Part shown: one piece after another, positions 24,208 through 32,879 of the stretch
Layout of the letters: each line of letters starts with the position of its first letter
How positions within the stretch are numbered: position 1 is the first letter of the stretch
Origin: Gammaproteobacteria bacterium
Lineage (GTDB): Bacteria > Pseudomonadota > Gammaproteobacteria > Xanthomonadales > SZUA-36
Reading direction: 5' to 3'
Length of the DNA stretch: 37,626 nucleotides
Assembly: GCA_024277815.1 (NCBI GenBank)
Contig: JAJRUM010000049.1
Span: 1-37,626, forward strand
The notes under the pieces: model-generated
Database searches by the model: none
What the model saw: only the letters and a program-made list of their open reading frames with translations
What the model was told of the DNA's origin: nothing
Program-made: the position numbers and the translations under genes

Positions 24208-26490
24208 TTAGTCCTGGTCTGTGAGCATTTCAATAAACTGCAGGGCACTTTGATCAGCGGGGTTGATGGCCAGCAATTTCTGCGCCCACTGCCGGGCTTC
24301 CTCTTTGTTTCCCTGGTCCCGCTTGATGCTGGCGAGCATGAAAATAATCTCCCTGTTTCGCGAATGTCTGGCATAGCCCTGTTCAAGTACTTGCAGCGCC
24401 TTATCAGTATCTCCACTGGAGTTCAGAGCAACGCCGTAAACATAGGTGTAGCGGGCTGTTTCCGGTTGTAGTTCGGCTGCCTTGCGCAAAGATTCCAGTG
24501 CGGAATTCATTTGCTGCCCTCGCGCCTGCAGTAGTCCAAGCGCATGGTATAAGGTAGCGTCCTCCGGTAGCTTCCCAATGCCTTCTGCCAATACTTTGGC
24601 GGCAAAGGTATCCATCCCCTGTGCACGGTACAAGTCAGCCAGGTTGGTGTATGCCGGGCCAAAGTCCGGATCCAGTGCGACGGCGTGGCGGTACGCCTTC
24701 TCCGCATCAATCATGCCCCCGCTTTGCGAGTACATAATGCCGATATTCAAGTACGATTCGGGCCGGTCGGCATCGAAGTTTTGTGCTTGCAAATACTCGT
24801 TTATGGCTGCTTGCAGATTTTTACGCTGTGAGGGGTCGAGTCGATCCCGAAGTGCCGGGGCAGAGGTTATCGCTGCTTCCACCCGAACCAGGCGAACCGG
24901 ATCGTTCAGTAAAGCCGAGGCAAACTGGTAACGGTTCTCAGGCGGCAATGCATCCAGCACACCGAGCGCAGCAAACCTGACCAGCGGACTGCTGTCACTC
25001 AGGGCGCTCTGCAAAACCTCACCCGATAGGGGGCTCAGGAACGGTCGCAGTTCCGATAGTGCAGTTGCACGGGCAATCGCGGGTGTATTCTGGTCCCGAA
25101 CTATTTTTATCAGTGCAATTTCTGCTTGTGGCGCGCCTGATCTGGCAAGCGCAAAGGCCCTGGTCCAGTTTTGATATGGGTTTTGGGCTTCAGGCCATAA
25201 GCGGGCGAACTCTCTGGCGGCCCAATCTGCATTCTTATCGCGGTGGCACTGGTTGCAGGCATTTGGCGTGGCATATTTTAATGACAGATCCGGTCGTGGA
25301 ATGCGCATGCTGTGGTCGCGCCGCGGGTCGATCACCATATAGGTTGTTTCCGGCATATGGCACTCAAGGCAGTTGGCACCTTTGGAGTCTGTCGCATGCT
25401 GATGATGTTCAGTCACAGCGTATTTTGATGGCAGGTGACACTGGGCACAGACTTGCTGCTGTTCAGCCCTGAGCGTGAGGCTATGCGGATCATGACAGTC
25501 GCTGCAGGTCACGCCCGCTGTAAACATTTTGCTCTGTGTGAAAGAGCCCCAAACGTATACTTCATCCAGAATCTGTCCGTCGGTGTAGTACAGGTCTGCG
25601 GTCAACAGGGAAGGTCTGTAGTAGTCCAGAAACAACCCGTCTGACTCAATTCCTGATTTGAACTGGCCACGACGTGAATGGCAGGCGGCGCACACACCGA
25701 TCTCACGGTTATTTGTTGCGGTCGGCTTTCTTTTGGCCGTGCCGGTATCCGGGTTGATAACCCAACTGGCGCCCGTGCGGTCATGCAACGTCAGGTTCAG
25801 TCCCATGCTGCTATCTTCCTGTTTCAGTCCATCTGCTTTTGCAGCCCAGATCAGGTGTTGCTCGCCGGGTCCATGGCAGGACTCGCAGCCAACGTTGATA
25901 TCTGACCAGGTTGTATTAAATGTGTTCGTCTTACTGCTATAGCCCTTCACCAGGTTGGTTGAGTGGCAATCGGCGCACATGTAGTTCCAGTTCTGCTGGA
26001 GGCCTGCCCAGTGCAACTCATCACCAGCTTTGACTACCTGGTCGGGATACAAGTGAAACCAGCGCTGACCACCGCCACTTTCAGGGCGGCTGTCCCAGGC
26101 GATGCCCAGCGCCTGGATACGGCCATCCGGAAACTCTATGAGGTATTGCTGGAGCGGGATAACACCGAAAGTGTATTTGACCTCGAAGTCCTGCATGCTG
26201 CCGTCCGCCGCATCAGTATTGACCCAGAATTTGCCATCTTTTTTAAAGAAACGTGATGTCACGCCGTTTGCTGAAAACTTTGCCTGGTCGAAATCACCCA
26301 GCACCGTGTCCTCGCTGGCATGTTGCATGGCGAGGTCATGATGAGAGTTCTGCCAGCGTTGGTGCTGTTCCGTATGACAGCCAACACAGCTTCTACTGCC
26401 GCTAAACCCGGCCTCGTTGGCAGTTGCGATCGATGTGTTCAGCAGAAAAACAGCAAGCGGGGCGCAGATAAGGTTGAATATTCGCAGCAT
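24208..26490 (-). CDS. Periplasmic octaheme cytochrome c with HEAT-like and TPR modules
   Basis: A 760-residue exported multiheme cytochrome. After a signal peptide (about 1-24) there are eight CxxCH haem sites at about 35, 172, 202, 267, 329, 348, 374 and 412. The spellings are CVGCH, CADCH, CESCH, CAACH, CSDCH, CAQCH, CLECH and CNQCH. HEAT-like alpha repeats follow (about 450-540), then at least four TPRs (about 560-750). A cytochrome c554-type haem domain joined to TPRs occurs in scattered proteobacteria, but its redox partner and substrate are not known to me. No maturation or other respiratory genes lie nearby. A GGAAG sequence precedes the start. It follows the methyltransferase gene on the other side of a 60-base gap and is read in the same direction. 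Confidence 0.85.
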   Translation of the reverse strand: MLRIFNLICAPLAVFLLNTSIATANEAGFSGSRSCVGCHTEQHQRWQNSHHDLAMQHASEDTVLGDFDQAKFSANGVTSRFFKKDGKFWVNTDAADGSMQDFEVKYTFGVIPLQQYLIEFPDGRIQALGIAWDSRPESGGGQRWFHLYPDQVVKAGDELHWAGLQQNWNYMCADCHSTNLVKGYSSKTNTFNTTWSDINVGCESCHGPGEQHLIWAAKADGLKQEDSSMGLNLTLHDRTGASWVINPDTGTAKRKPTATNNREIGVCAACHSRRGQFKSGIESDGLFLDYYRPSLLTADLYYTDGQILDEVYVWGSFTQSKMFTAGVTCSDCHDPHSLTLRAEQQQVCAQCHLPSKYAVTEHHQHATDSKGANCLECHMPETTYMVIDPRRDHSMRIPRPDLSLKYATPNACNQCHRDKNADWAAREFARLWPEAQNPYQNWTRAFALARSGAPQAEIALIKIVRDQNTPAIARATALSELRPFLSPLSGEVLQSALSDSSPLVRFAALGVLDALPPENRYQFASALLNDPVRLVRVEAAITSAPALRDRLDPSQRKNLQAAINEYLQAQNFDADRPESYLNIGIMYSQSGGMIDAEKAYRHAVALDPDFGPAYTNLADLYRAQGMDTFAAKVLAEGIGKLPEDATLYHALGLLQARGQQMNSALESLRKAAELQPETARYTYVYGVALNSSGDTDKALQVLEQGYARHSRNREIIFMLASIKRDQGNKEEARQWAQKLLAINPADQSALQFIEMLTDQD

Positions 26491-26550
26491 TCTTGGTGGC
26501 TTCCATCGGTGTGCTGAATGTTGCCAAAAGGCACTTTGATTGTACCCCTT

Positions 26551-27276
26551 TTACTGGCTGTTGTGCCCCAGCGGGCGTTGTAGCAAATCCACTCGAATGG
26601 GTATCAGGAAGTGAGCGCCACTGTCGCCAGCATGTGCTTCGAATCGTCGTTTGACCAGGGCGTGAAGGTCGGAGTCCAGTGCGTGGTTGGAATGCGTGGC
26701 ATTGATTGTGCCGGCTTCAAATTCGGCAAAGTTTTCAAATATTTTTGGTACGTTAAAAAATATTTCTTCGACCAGGTTGAACAAACCGTTGTTGACAACT
26801 TTCCTGAGCGTGTCAAAAGCAGCCTGGCGAACGTTTTCTTCATCATGGAAGAGGCTCAGGATGGCATTAAAATCTCCGCTGAATATGGGTTCTGATATAT
26901 AGGCGAAGCCCCCGGGCTTTAACACACGCCGGATCTCCAGCATTGCAGCTTCCATCAGTTCCACAGGCACATGGTGCAGGGACTTGAACATAAAAACGAT
27001 ATCAACTGACTTGTCGTGCAGCGGTATCTTCTGTGCGCCGGAAAGCCCGAAGCTCACGTTTGGAAGGTCCTCAATTTGCAGGTTCTTCCTGTGGGCAATT
27101 TCATCAACTTCGAGGGCCGTGACCTTGCGGCTTGAACCTGATGTTGCAATATGGCGGGTGATTTCTGCGTTGCCACAACCCAGTTCAAGGATATGTTTGT
27201 GATCAAGTGATAGCCGGTGGTTGAATATCTCCGGCTCTGTACAGGTGATTTCTATCTGGTCGGGTTTGATTTGCAT
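26551..27276 (-). CDS. Class I SAM-dependent methyltransferase
   Basis: A 241-residue protein with the usual seven-strand methyltransferase motifs: motif I ILELGCGNAE (29-38), the acidic end of strand 2 in VTALEVDE, and VDIVFMFKSLHHVP for motif II/III. RRVLKPGGFAYISEP follows. The methylated substrate is unknown; a C-terminal stretch rich in Phe, Asn and Glu probably forms the cap. The start is uncertain. ATG at 27276 gives a good opening, MQIKPDQIEITCTEPEIF, but an in-frame GTG at 27351 would add 25 plausible residues (through SFWHHIP). Neither has a clear Shine-Dalgarno. It follows batD on the same strand and may be read through from the Bat operon. Confidence 0.8.
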   Translation of the reverse strand: MQIKPDQIEITCTEPEIFNHRLSLDHKHILELGCGNAEITRHIATSGSSRKVTALEVDEIAHRKNLQIEDLPNVSFGLSGAQKIPLHDKSVDIVFMFKSLHHVPVELMEAAMLEIRRVLKPGGFAYISEPIFSGDFNAILSLFHDEENVRQAAFDTLRKVVNNGLFNLVEEIFFNVPKIFENFAEFEAGTINATHSNHALDSDLHALVKRRFEAHAGDSGAHFLIPIRVDLLQRPLGHNSQ

Positions 27277-27398
27277 GGGAATATGATGCCAGAAAGATGG
27301 GTGGAGGTGGGTATTTTGCTCTTCCTCGGGAGTGTGCTTAGCCCCGTACACGGATTGACACAGGCTTAAGTCGCTCTTTTGTTACTCTGTAGTCAAAA

Positions 27399-28694
27399 TT
27401 ACGGGTTTAGTGTCGGTAAAACAGCGTTTCTCTGAGAACCGGCTTGCCGCAGAATTCGACGCCGTACAGCCTGCAGCCTTTTCTTGAGTTTATTGCCTTG
27501 CCAGTCATTGTCCGCCTTGACCAGGGCTTCCTGTAGTTGCGTTAACGCAAAAGTCAGTTCGGGATCCCCCGCCATGCTGGAGAACTCTTCCAGTGTAACC
27601 GGCGGGGAACCCGCTACGGGTTGCAACGAGACCCAGGTGCTGACCGCTGCGTACACCCCGGCGGGTTGGTTGCTTTTGCAGGCTCGCAGCAGCGCAGCGA
27701 AGGCTGATTTTTCGGTAGTGGCGCGTGCAGACAGTCCACGTTGGTGGTTGCGCCAAAGAAAAACTCCAAACATAAGGACAAACCCGGATAACAGTAGCCA
27801 GAGATATAATATCCGGTCCGGGTGCCTGGGTGCCGCAGCGCTTTGTACCGGTGCCGGGTTTTTCCTCAATGGCGATATATCCAGCCTTCTGCCGGGTATG
27901 ATCCGTTGCTTCAGCTCAAGAGCTTGTGGGTCCCACCACTGAAAACGAATGCCTGGAATTTCATAGCTGCCGGGATCTTCCGCCACCCAGATAGTGGTGT
28001 CAATGCGTTCCCCGGTCAGCTCACCACGACTGGATTTGTCGGTGATCTCTGGCGCTTGTGGGTACGCAGCGAGCCCTTCTGTACGGAATACCGGCAGCGG
28101 GGGCAACAACATGGAAGAGATGTCAGCTGCATGTCTTATTACCGTCAATGTAAATGCGTCACCCGCTTGTGCAAATTCAGATTCAGGTTGCCAACTGTAT
28201 TCAAGTTCGAACGACCGTGTCGAGACAACCAGATCACCTTTCCGTATACCCGGCGGTGACTTTATCGTCAAACGCAGCGGCCTGGTGTGGAATTCGAATG
28301 CCTGCGCTTTGCTGGCGAAGCTTGCAGCGGAACTGAAGCGCACTGCAATGGTCGGGATCTCCAGTTCACCGGCCTGCTGGGGGTAAAGCGCAAGTGGATA
28401 ACGAATAATTTGCCAGCTTTGTCCATTGATGGTCTCGGTTAATTTGACCGTTGTACTATCGGTCTGCATCAGGAAGGCACCACTGACCTCCGGCAGGCTG
28501 AAGTGTGTATTAGAAAAATTCAGCCCTGTGGTTTTCAGATCCAGATTCACCGTCACCTGCTGCCCTGTCCACAGCTCCTGATTTGCCCGGATACTTAAAT
28601 TGATACCGGCTTCGATGCCATTGTCCTGCGCAGCAATCACAGGTGCCCAGGCTGAGCCAGCCACAACCATCAATATGAGTGACAGCCTAATCAT
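27399..28694 (-). CDS. batD: BatD-like protein, last gene of the MoxR/Bat operon
   Basis: A 431-residue exported and membrane-anchored protein. The signal peptide is MIRLSLILMVVAGSAWAPVI. A long beta-rich periplasmic part follows, with BatD-type features: an early NQELWTGQQVTVNLDL strand pair, RYPLALYPQQAGELEIP, and later WVAEDPGSYEIPGIRFQWWD. A single helix near 297-316 (ILYLWLLLSGFVLMFG) is followed by a cytoplasmic tail. BatD proteins are thought to assemble with the VWA membrane proteins BatA/B. I placed the start at the third possible Met, 28694, overlapping the TPR gene by 8 bases, because it gives the best signal peptide. ATGs at 28712 and 28727 are alternatives. The methyltransferase gene follows after about 120 bases. 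Confidence 0.82.
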   Translation of the reverse strand: MIRLSLILMVVAGSAWAPVIAAQDNGIEAGINLSIRANQELWTGQQVTVNLDLKTTGLNFSNTHFSLPEVSGAFLMQTDSTTVKLTETINGQSWQIIRYPLALYPQQAGELEIPTIAVRFSSAASFASKAQAFEFHTRPLRLTIKSPPGIRKGDLVVSTRSFELEYSWQPESEFAQAGDAFTLTVIRHAADISSMLLPPLPVFRTEGLAAYPQAPEITDKSSRGELTGERIDTTIWVAEDPGSYEIPGIRFQWWDPQALELKQRIIPGRRLDISPLRKNPAPVQSAAAPRHPDRILYLWLLLSGFVLMFGVFLWRNHQRGLSARATTEKSAFAALLRACKSNQPAGVYAAVSTWVSLQPVAGSPPVTLEEFSSMAGDPELTFALTQLQEALVKADNDWQGNKLKKRLQAVRRRILRQAGSQRNAVLPTLNP

Positions 28695-29343
28695 CGTCAC
28701 TTGCGGATTCATCGCCAGAGCCGGCATTTTGTCGAGTGGCCAATTGATAGTTGAACCTTATGGCCAGGAAGTCAGCAGGCCGGGTTTCAACCTTGCGCAA
28801 CCACATTGCCCGCATGGCTTCGTCGCTCAGCTTCTGGTCCGCAGCGTCTATGACCTGCTCGCTGGACGATTTATTCACACGGCCAGTATCGTCGAATACG
28901 AACTCATCGGCTTCCAGCAGTCCCCCGGTGCCACCGTAATCATCGTCAGGTGGTGTCAGGGTTTGCAATCGCAGTTTTGCAATTTCCAGGTTCTGTCGGG
29001 CCTCGGGCCAATCCGGTCGTTTAACAAGCGCTTTTTGGTAGGTTTCAATGGCGGCTTCATACTCGCCCAGCATGATGTGTGCATTACCGGTGTTGTAAAG
29101 TGCCTCTGCGCTGCCGGAGCGGCCCAGAACAGCAGCAGCACTTGCAAAGTCGCCTGCCTGGAACAAGGCCGCACCTATTCTTTCCGGTGTGGTAAATTTT
29201 TCCGCTGCCTGCCGGTATTGGCCCCGGGCCATGAGCCGTTGGCCCTGCTGATCAGGTGTAAACCACAAATCTGCCCACTCCATTGCCTTTGCAGCGGGTG
29301 CCTGTGCCATAAGGACAATAATAATCAGTGGTTGTAATTTCAT
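28687..29343 (-). CDS. batC: TPR protein of the Bat operon (BatC-like)
   Basis: A 218-residue exported protein with signal peptide MKLQPLIIIVLMAQAPAAKA. TPR-type helices follow, the clearest being SAEALYNTGNAHIMLGEYEA and the adjoining AIETYQKALVKRPDWPEARQ. The C-terminal third is acidic and ends in SASDDD. In Bat operons this position holds BatC or a fused BatB/C; its likely role is to scaffold the VWA proteins on the periplasmic side. The ATG at 29343 overlaps the BatB stop by 4 bases (ATGA), and its own stop overlaps batD. The longer open frame back to 29430 is rejected because it runs into the BatB coding sequence without a leader. Confidence 0.8.
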   Translation of the reverse strand: MKLQPLIIIVLMAQAPAAKAMEWADLWFTPDQQGQRLMARGQYRQAAEKFTTPERIGAALFQAGDFASAAAVLGRSGSAEALYNTGNAHIMLGEYEAAIETYQKALVKRPDWPEARQNLEIAKLRLQTLTPPDDDYGGTGGLLEADEFVFDDTGRVNKSSSEQVIDAADQKLSDEAMRAMWLRKVETRPADFLAIRFNYQLATRQNAGSGDESASDDD

Positions 29344-30317
29344 TCCAGAGCCACCGAACCACCCCGGCGAAAAAAGGACAGTATAAGCAGAGCCAGCAGA
29401 ACCAGCAGGTAGTAGCCCTCGTCTTGCCACTGTTGTCCTTCTTGCGCCGGAGCGTGGCCGAGGCTGCTCTCAATTTTAGCTGACAGGCTTTCAACATCAC
29501 GTTTATCAGCGGTTACAGGGACAACCGATCCGCCCATCGCGCGCGCGACTTCACGCATTGAGTTGATATCCAGTGCCGGTGCAGGAGGACTTCCCGGTGG
29601 GGGGATAACTTCCGGTCCTGCAGCCATGGCAAGAATGTGAACATCAGCACCGCCTTGCCGGTAAATTTCTTCCAATGCGGCGCGTTGTGAATCAGCCACT
29701 GCGTCGGTGATCAGAACGATAGTACCGGGTACTGCGGCAGTATTGAGCCGCTGATTCGCCAGCGCAATAGCTTCCCCAGGTTCATCACCCTCCACGGGCA
29801 TGATGGCCGGCTCCAGTGCTGCGGCAAAATCGTTGACTATGCCGGCATCGGAGGTCAGCGGCATGACCAGGTGGGCGCTGCCGGCATAGGCGATCAGGCC
29901 AACGCGAATGTCATTTTTCAATTCCAGCAAATCATGAACCTTCAACACACTACGCTGCAGCCTGCTTGGCTGAATGTCCTGTGCCAGCATTTCCGGTGTA
30001 ACTTTGATGACGATAAACATGGCCGCCTGGTCTTCACTGAGTGGCGATGGTTGCAGTCGCCAGCTTGGTCCGGCCAGTGCCAGGGTGCCCACAAGCCAGG
30101 CGATCCCAAGCATGTAAACCGGGCGCCAACGGCCGCGCTCACCGCGATCATGTGATATCAAGTGTTCCAGCAGGTGCGGGGCGATAATCTTTCTCCATGC
30201 CCGCAGAGAATCACCGCGTTGATACACAGACCACATCAGCAGCCCTGCGGGTATCAGCAGTAACAGCCATACCGGCCGCAGGAAGTGGAACTGTTCCAGT
30301 GCGCTCAGAGTATTCAT
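29340..30317 (-). CDS. batB: BatB-like VWA-domain membrane protein with a degenerate MIDAS
   Basis: A 325-residue inner-membrane protein: two N-terminal helices (about 14-30 and 67-84), a VWA domain (about 98-280) and a C-terminal helix near 303-317. The VWA segment has the family text MLAQDIQPSRLQRS and MPLTSDAG, but the first metal-coordinating motif, DxSxS, reads KVTPE at 105-109. The Asp and both Ser side chains are therefore absent, and the later motif reads ITDAVADS where BatA has LTDGNDTGS. It probably cannot bind Mg in the standard way, unlike its upstream neighbour. The 4-base overlaps (ATGA) with batA and batC make coupled translation likely. Confidence 0.85.
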   Translation of the reverse strand: MNTLSALEQFHFLRPVWLLLLIPAGLLMWSVYQRGDSLRAWRKIIAPHLLEHLISHDRGERGRWRPVYMLGIAWLVGTLALAGPSWRLQPSPLSEDQAAMFIVIKVTPEMLAQDIQPSRLQRSVLKVHDLLELKNDIRVGLIAYAGSAHLVMPLTSDAGIVNDFAAALEPAIMPVEGDEPGEAIALANQRLNTAAVPGTIVLITDAVADSQRAALEEIYRQGGADVHILAMAAGPEVIPPPGSPPAPALDINSMREVARAMGGSVVPVTADKRDVESLSAKIESSLGHAPAQEGQQWQDEGYYLLVLLALLILSFFRRGGSVALE

Positions 30318-31333
30318 CGGTTCACCTGTTCACCCTGCCGTGGGCGACCTGGTAACTGATTGATATAGTGCGAGCGGATTTCCAGAGCCGCCATATATAG
30401 CAGGGTGACGAGCATCAGGATAGCCAATGGCCAGTGGTAAAGGTCGGTCAATGGACGAAAACTTAATGTTTCCACCTGGCGTGGATTGATCTCATCCAGG
30501 TGGTCATAAATCGCTTCCAGTTCTTCGCGGTCATTCGCATGGAAATACCCGCCGCCGGTGGTGTTGGCAATGTTTTCCAGTGTTTTCTCATCCAGCGCCT
30601 GCTCGCCTACGGCGGCTGGATCACCAATGGCTATGGTGTGCACAACGACACCATTATCGCGGGCAATTTCTGCCGCTCTTTCCGGCGGTACCAGGCTGCC
30701 GGTATCGTTGCCGTCGGTCAGTACAATCAGCACTCTCTCACTGACTTCACTGCGTTCAAACAGGTTGATGGCCAGCCCTATGGCATCACCCAGCATGGTT
30801 CTTGGCCCCAGCATGCGTATCTGTGACTCATCAAGCAACTCACGCACAACCTCCAGGTCATCAGTGAAAGGTGCCTGCACAAATGCGGCTGAACCAAACA
30901 GAATTAGTCCAATTCGGTCGCCGTCCCGGCGGGCGAAAAAAGCATCCAGCACCTGCTTTACAGCCGTTAACCTGTCTACCGGGTTACCGTCAATATCTGT
31001 AAAGTCCTGAGCCTCCATCGAACCGGACAAATCGACGGCAACCAGTAAATCACGCATCGGAAGTTCCTTGATAATGGGTTCCTCAAGCCATTGCGGGCGG
31101 GTGATAGCTATGACGACCAGTAACCATGTCAAGCTCAGTACCAGCCATTGTGAGAATGCCCGTTTTGTAATGTGTGCCGTATTTCCGGAGTCCATGCCGG
31201 TCAGTCGCGAAAGGCGTTTCAGGAAGGGGACCCTGACGGCGGTTTTGCGCGTATGGTGTGCTGGCAAAACCCAGCGTACCAACCAGGGTAATGGCAACAG
31301 CAGAACTAACCAGGGGTGGGCGAAAGTCAGCAC
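30314..31333 (-). CDS. batA: BatA-like VWA-domain membrane protein
   Basis: A 339-residue inner-membrane protein with two N-terminal helices (about 7-23 and 61-78), a VWA domain (about 95-285) and a C-terminal helix near 313-328. The metal-ion-dependent adhesion site is intact: DLSGS at 101-105, Thr in APFTDD and Asp in VLTDGNDTGS. BatA partners MoxR-family ATPases in systems tied to stress tolerance or to maturation of envelope complexes; its exact target here is unknown. The start lies 5 bases after the DUF4381 stop. Neighbours moxR, DUF58 and batB identify the operon. Confidence 0.88.
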   Translation of the reverse strand: MLTFAHPWLVLLLPLPWLVRWVLPAHHTRKTAVRVPFLKRLSRLTGMDSGNTAHITKRAFSQWLVLSLTWLLVVIAITRPQWLEEPIIKELPMRDLLVAVDLSGSMEAQDFTDIDGNPVDRLTAVKQVLDAFFARRDGDRIGLILFGSAAFVQAPFTDDLEVVRELLDESQIRMLGPRTMLGDAIGLAINLFERSEVSERVLIVLTDGNDTGSLVPPERAAEIARDNGVVVHTIAIGDPAAVGEQALDEKTLENIANTTGGGYFHANDREELEAIYDHLDEINPRQVETLSFRPLTDLYHWPLAILMLVTLLYMAALEIRSHYINQLPGRPRQGEQVNR

Positions 31334-31337
31334 GTCT

Positions 31338-31865
31338 TCATCGCTCTCCGTTACCTTCCGGAAGCTGTTCAGGCTGGTGGTGCTTTATCCAGTGTTGACT
31401 GGCGTTGAGCAGTGTTGTCACAGCGTGTGCGTCAACCGTACTCAAATTGGTGGTGGCGTATGAAACGATGTCGAGTGTCCTGGCAACAGCGTCGGTAAAT
31501 AGTGGTGTGCGGGTCTTTGAGTTGAGAAAAGTGTGCCATTCCTTGCCGCTCAGCGCTGCAATTCTATGGCGGGGGTAAGCAGCCAGAGCCGTACGTTTAA
31601 GCAGGATGGGGAGTTGCACAAGGCTGTCATCGCAACCGCTGGTGCTTAGAACTTCTTCTGTCAGGGTCCTTAGCTCCTCAAGAGCACCACGCCGATAGCG
31701 ATTCTCCTCCCATTTCTGCAGTGACCGGTGTACGAACCAAACCACTGCCACCAGCAACAAGGCAGCTGCAAAATACCATCCAATCGCAAGCGGCCACCAA
31801 CTGACCGGCGCGGGCAGGATGATGTCGTTGAGGTTTTGCAGATTGGCAGGGTCTGGTGATTGCAT
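31338..31865 (-). CDS. DUF4381 family membrane protein
   Basis: A 175-residue protein with the DUF4381 opening LNDIILPAPVSWWPLAIGW (12-30), one membrane helix (about 28-45) and a cytoplasmic helical part with basic and acidic patches. RHRIAALSGKEWHTFL is a recognisable conserved block. The family occurs in Bat operons between DUF58 and the VWA genes and probably bridges membrane and ATPase components, though no activity has been shown. Spacing is tight: 11 bases after DUF58 and 4 before batA. Confidence 0.88.
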   Translation of the reverse strand: MQSPDPANLQNLNDIILPAPVSWWPLAIGWYFAAALLLVAVVWFVHRSLQKWEENRYRRGALEELRTLTEEVLSTSGCDDSLVQLPILLKRTALAAYPRHRIAALSGKEWHTFLNSKTRTPLFTDAVARTLDIVSYATTNLSTVDAHAVTTLLNASQHWIKHHQPEQLPEGNGER

Positions 31866-31876
31866 TCAGGTGCCCC

Positions 31877-32860
31877 CTAAAACCGCTTCGTATTGCTATG
31901 GTGGCCGAGTGCTTCCCGAATCTGCTCAGGTACGGGGTGACTGGTACTCAAGGTCAGCAATGGTATTGAGAAACGCCGTGATACAGATTTTATCTGCGCG
32001 AGTCGTTGTTCAAATTCATTCTGAAAAGCTGTACGCAATTTTCTGTTCGAAGTGTCGGCTTCCAGGTGGCAGCTGTCGTCAGCAAACCTCAGGCGACCGG
32101 CAGTGGGCAGTTCTTTCTCCAGCGGATCATAGATAAATGCTGTCAGAATATTGTTGTGTTCTGAAAGGCGGGTGACATGTTTGCGCGTTTCGGAATTGGT
32201 GCCGTCACCATCGGTGATCAGGCAGACCAGGCAATCATGCCTGGCAAGGATGCTGATTTGCCTTAATGCTTCGTTCAGTATTGCAGCATTTCTGTTCAGT
32301 CCTGAGTCTGTGTTCAGGGCGCGATTCTTCTGCTCAACCTGACTGAGGATCTGCAGAACCCGTTCACGGCTTCGATGCGGAGGTACTACCTTGATTTCAC
32401 TATCGTCAAAAATGAGTGCACCAACACGGTCGCCAACAGACAGCACCCGCCAAGCGGAAATAGCAGCAACTTCTGCGGCAACCACCGACTTCATCTTGTT
32501 GCGACTGCCAAAAAACATATTAACGCGTTGATCGACAAGCAGCCAGACTGTCCGGTCTTTTTCTTCCGTATAAACACGGACATATGGTATCCGTGTCCGT
32601 GCGGTTACCCTCCAGTCAATGTTGCGTGTGTCATCACCGGGCAGGTAATTGCGTAACTCCTCAAAATTCAGCCCGCGCCCTCTGAGCATTGATGTATGGT
32701 GACCGCTCAATACGCTGTGAACAGGTTGCTTTGGCAAGAAGCTGAAACCTGATGCCTTATGTTGCAGGTGCACCAGTTCGTCCAGTTGAACATACACGCC
32801 GTCAGCTTTGGCACAGTTGCCTGATTGTCTTGATTTACTGGTTTGTTTGCTGCTTGCCAT
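31877..32860 (-). CDS. DUF58 protein (VWA-like partner of MoxR)
   Basis: A 327-residue soluble protein. The DUF58 signature is clear: LRGRGLNFEELRNYLPGDD followed by TRNIDWRVTARTRIPYVRVY, around 57-96. The C-terminal half is VWA-like, with LLVDQRVNMFFGS in place of a metal site and LVCLITDGDGTNSE later. DUF58 proteins act with MoxR ATPases. I chose ATG at 32860, 19 bases after the moxR stop. An in-frame start at 32893 would overlap moxR and adds an uncharacteristic peptide. It is the second gene of the operon. Confidence 0.88.
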   Translation of the reverse strand: MASSKQTSKSRQSGNCAKADGVYVQLDELVHLQHKASGFSFLPKQPVHSVLSGHHTSMLRGRGLNFEELRNYLPGDDTRNIDWRVTARTRIPYVRVYTEEKDRTVWLLVDQRVNMFFGSRNKMKSVVAAEVAAISAWRVLSVGDRVGALIFDDSEIKVVPPHRSRERVLQILSQVEQKNRALNTDSGLNRNAAILNEALRQISILARHDCLVCLITDGDGTNSETRKHVTRLSEHNNILTAFIYDPLEKELPTAGRLRFADDSCHLEADTSNRKLRTAFQNEFEQRLAQIKSVSRRFSIPLLTLSTSHPVPEQIREALGHHSNTKRF

Positions 32861-32879
32861 CGTCTGGTCTTTCAGTGAT

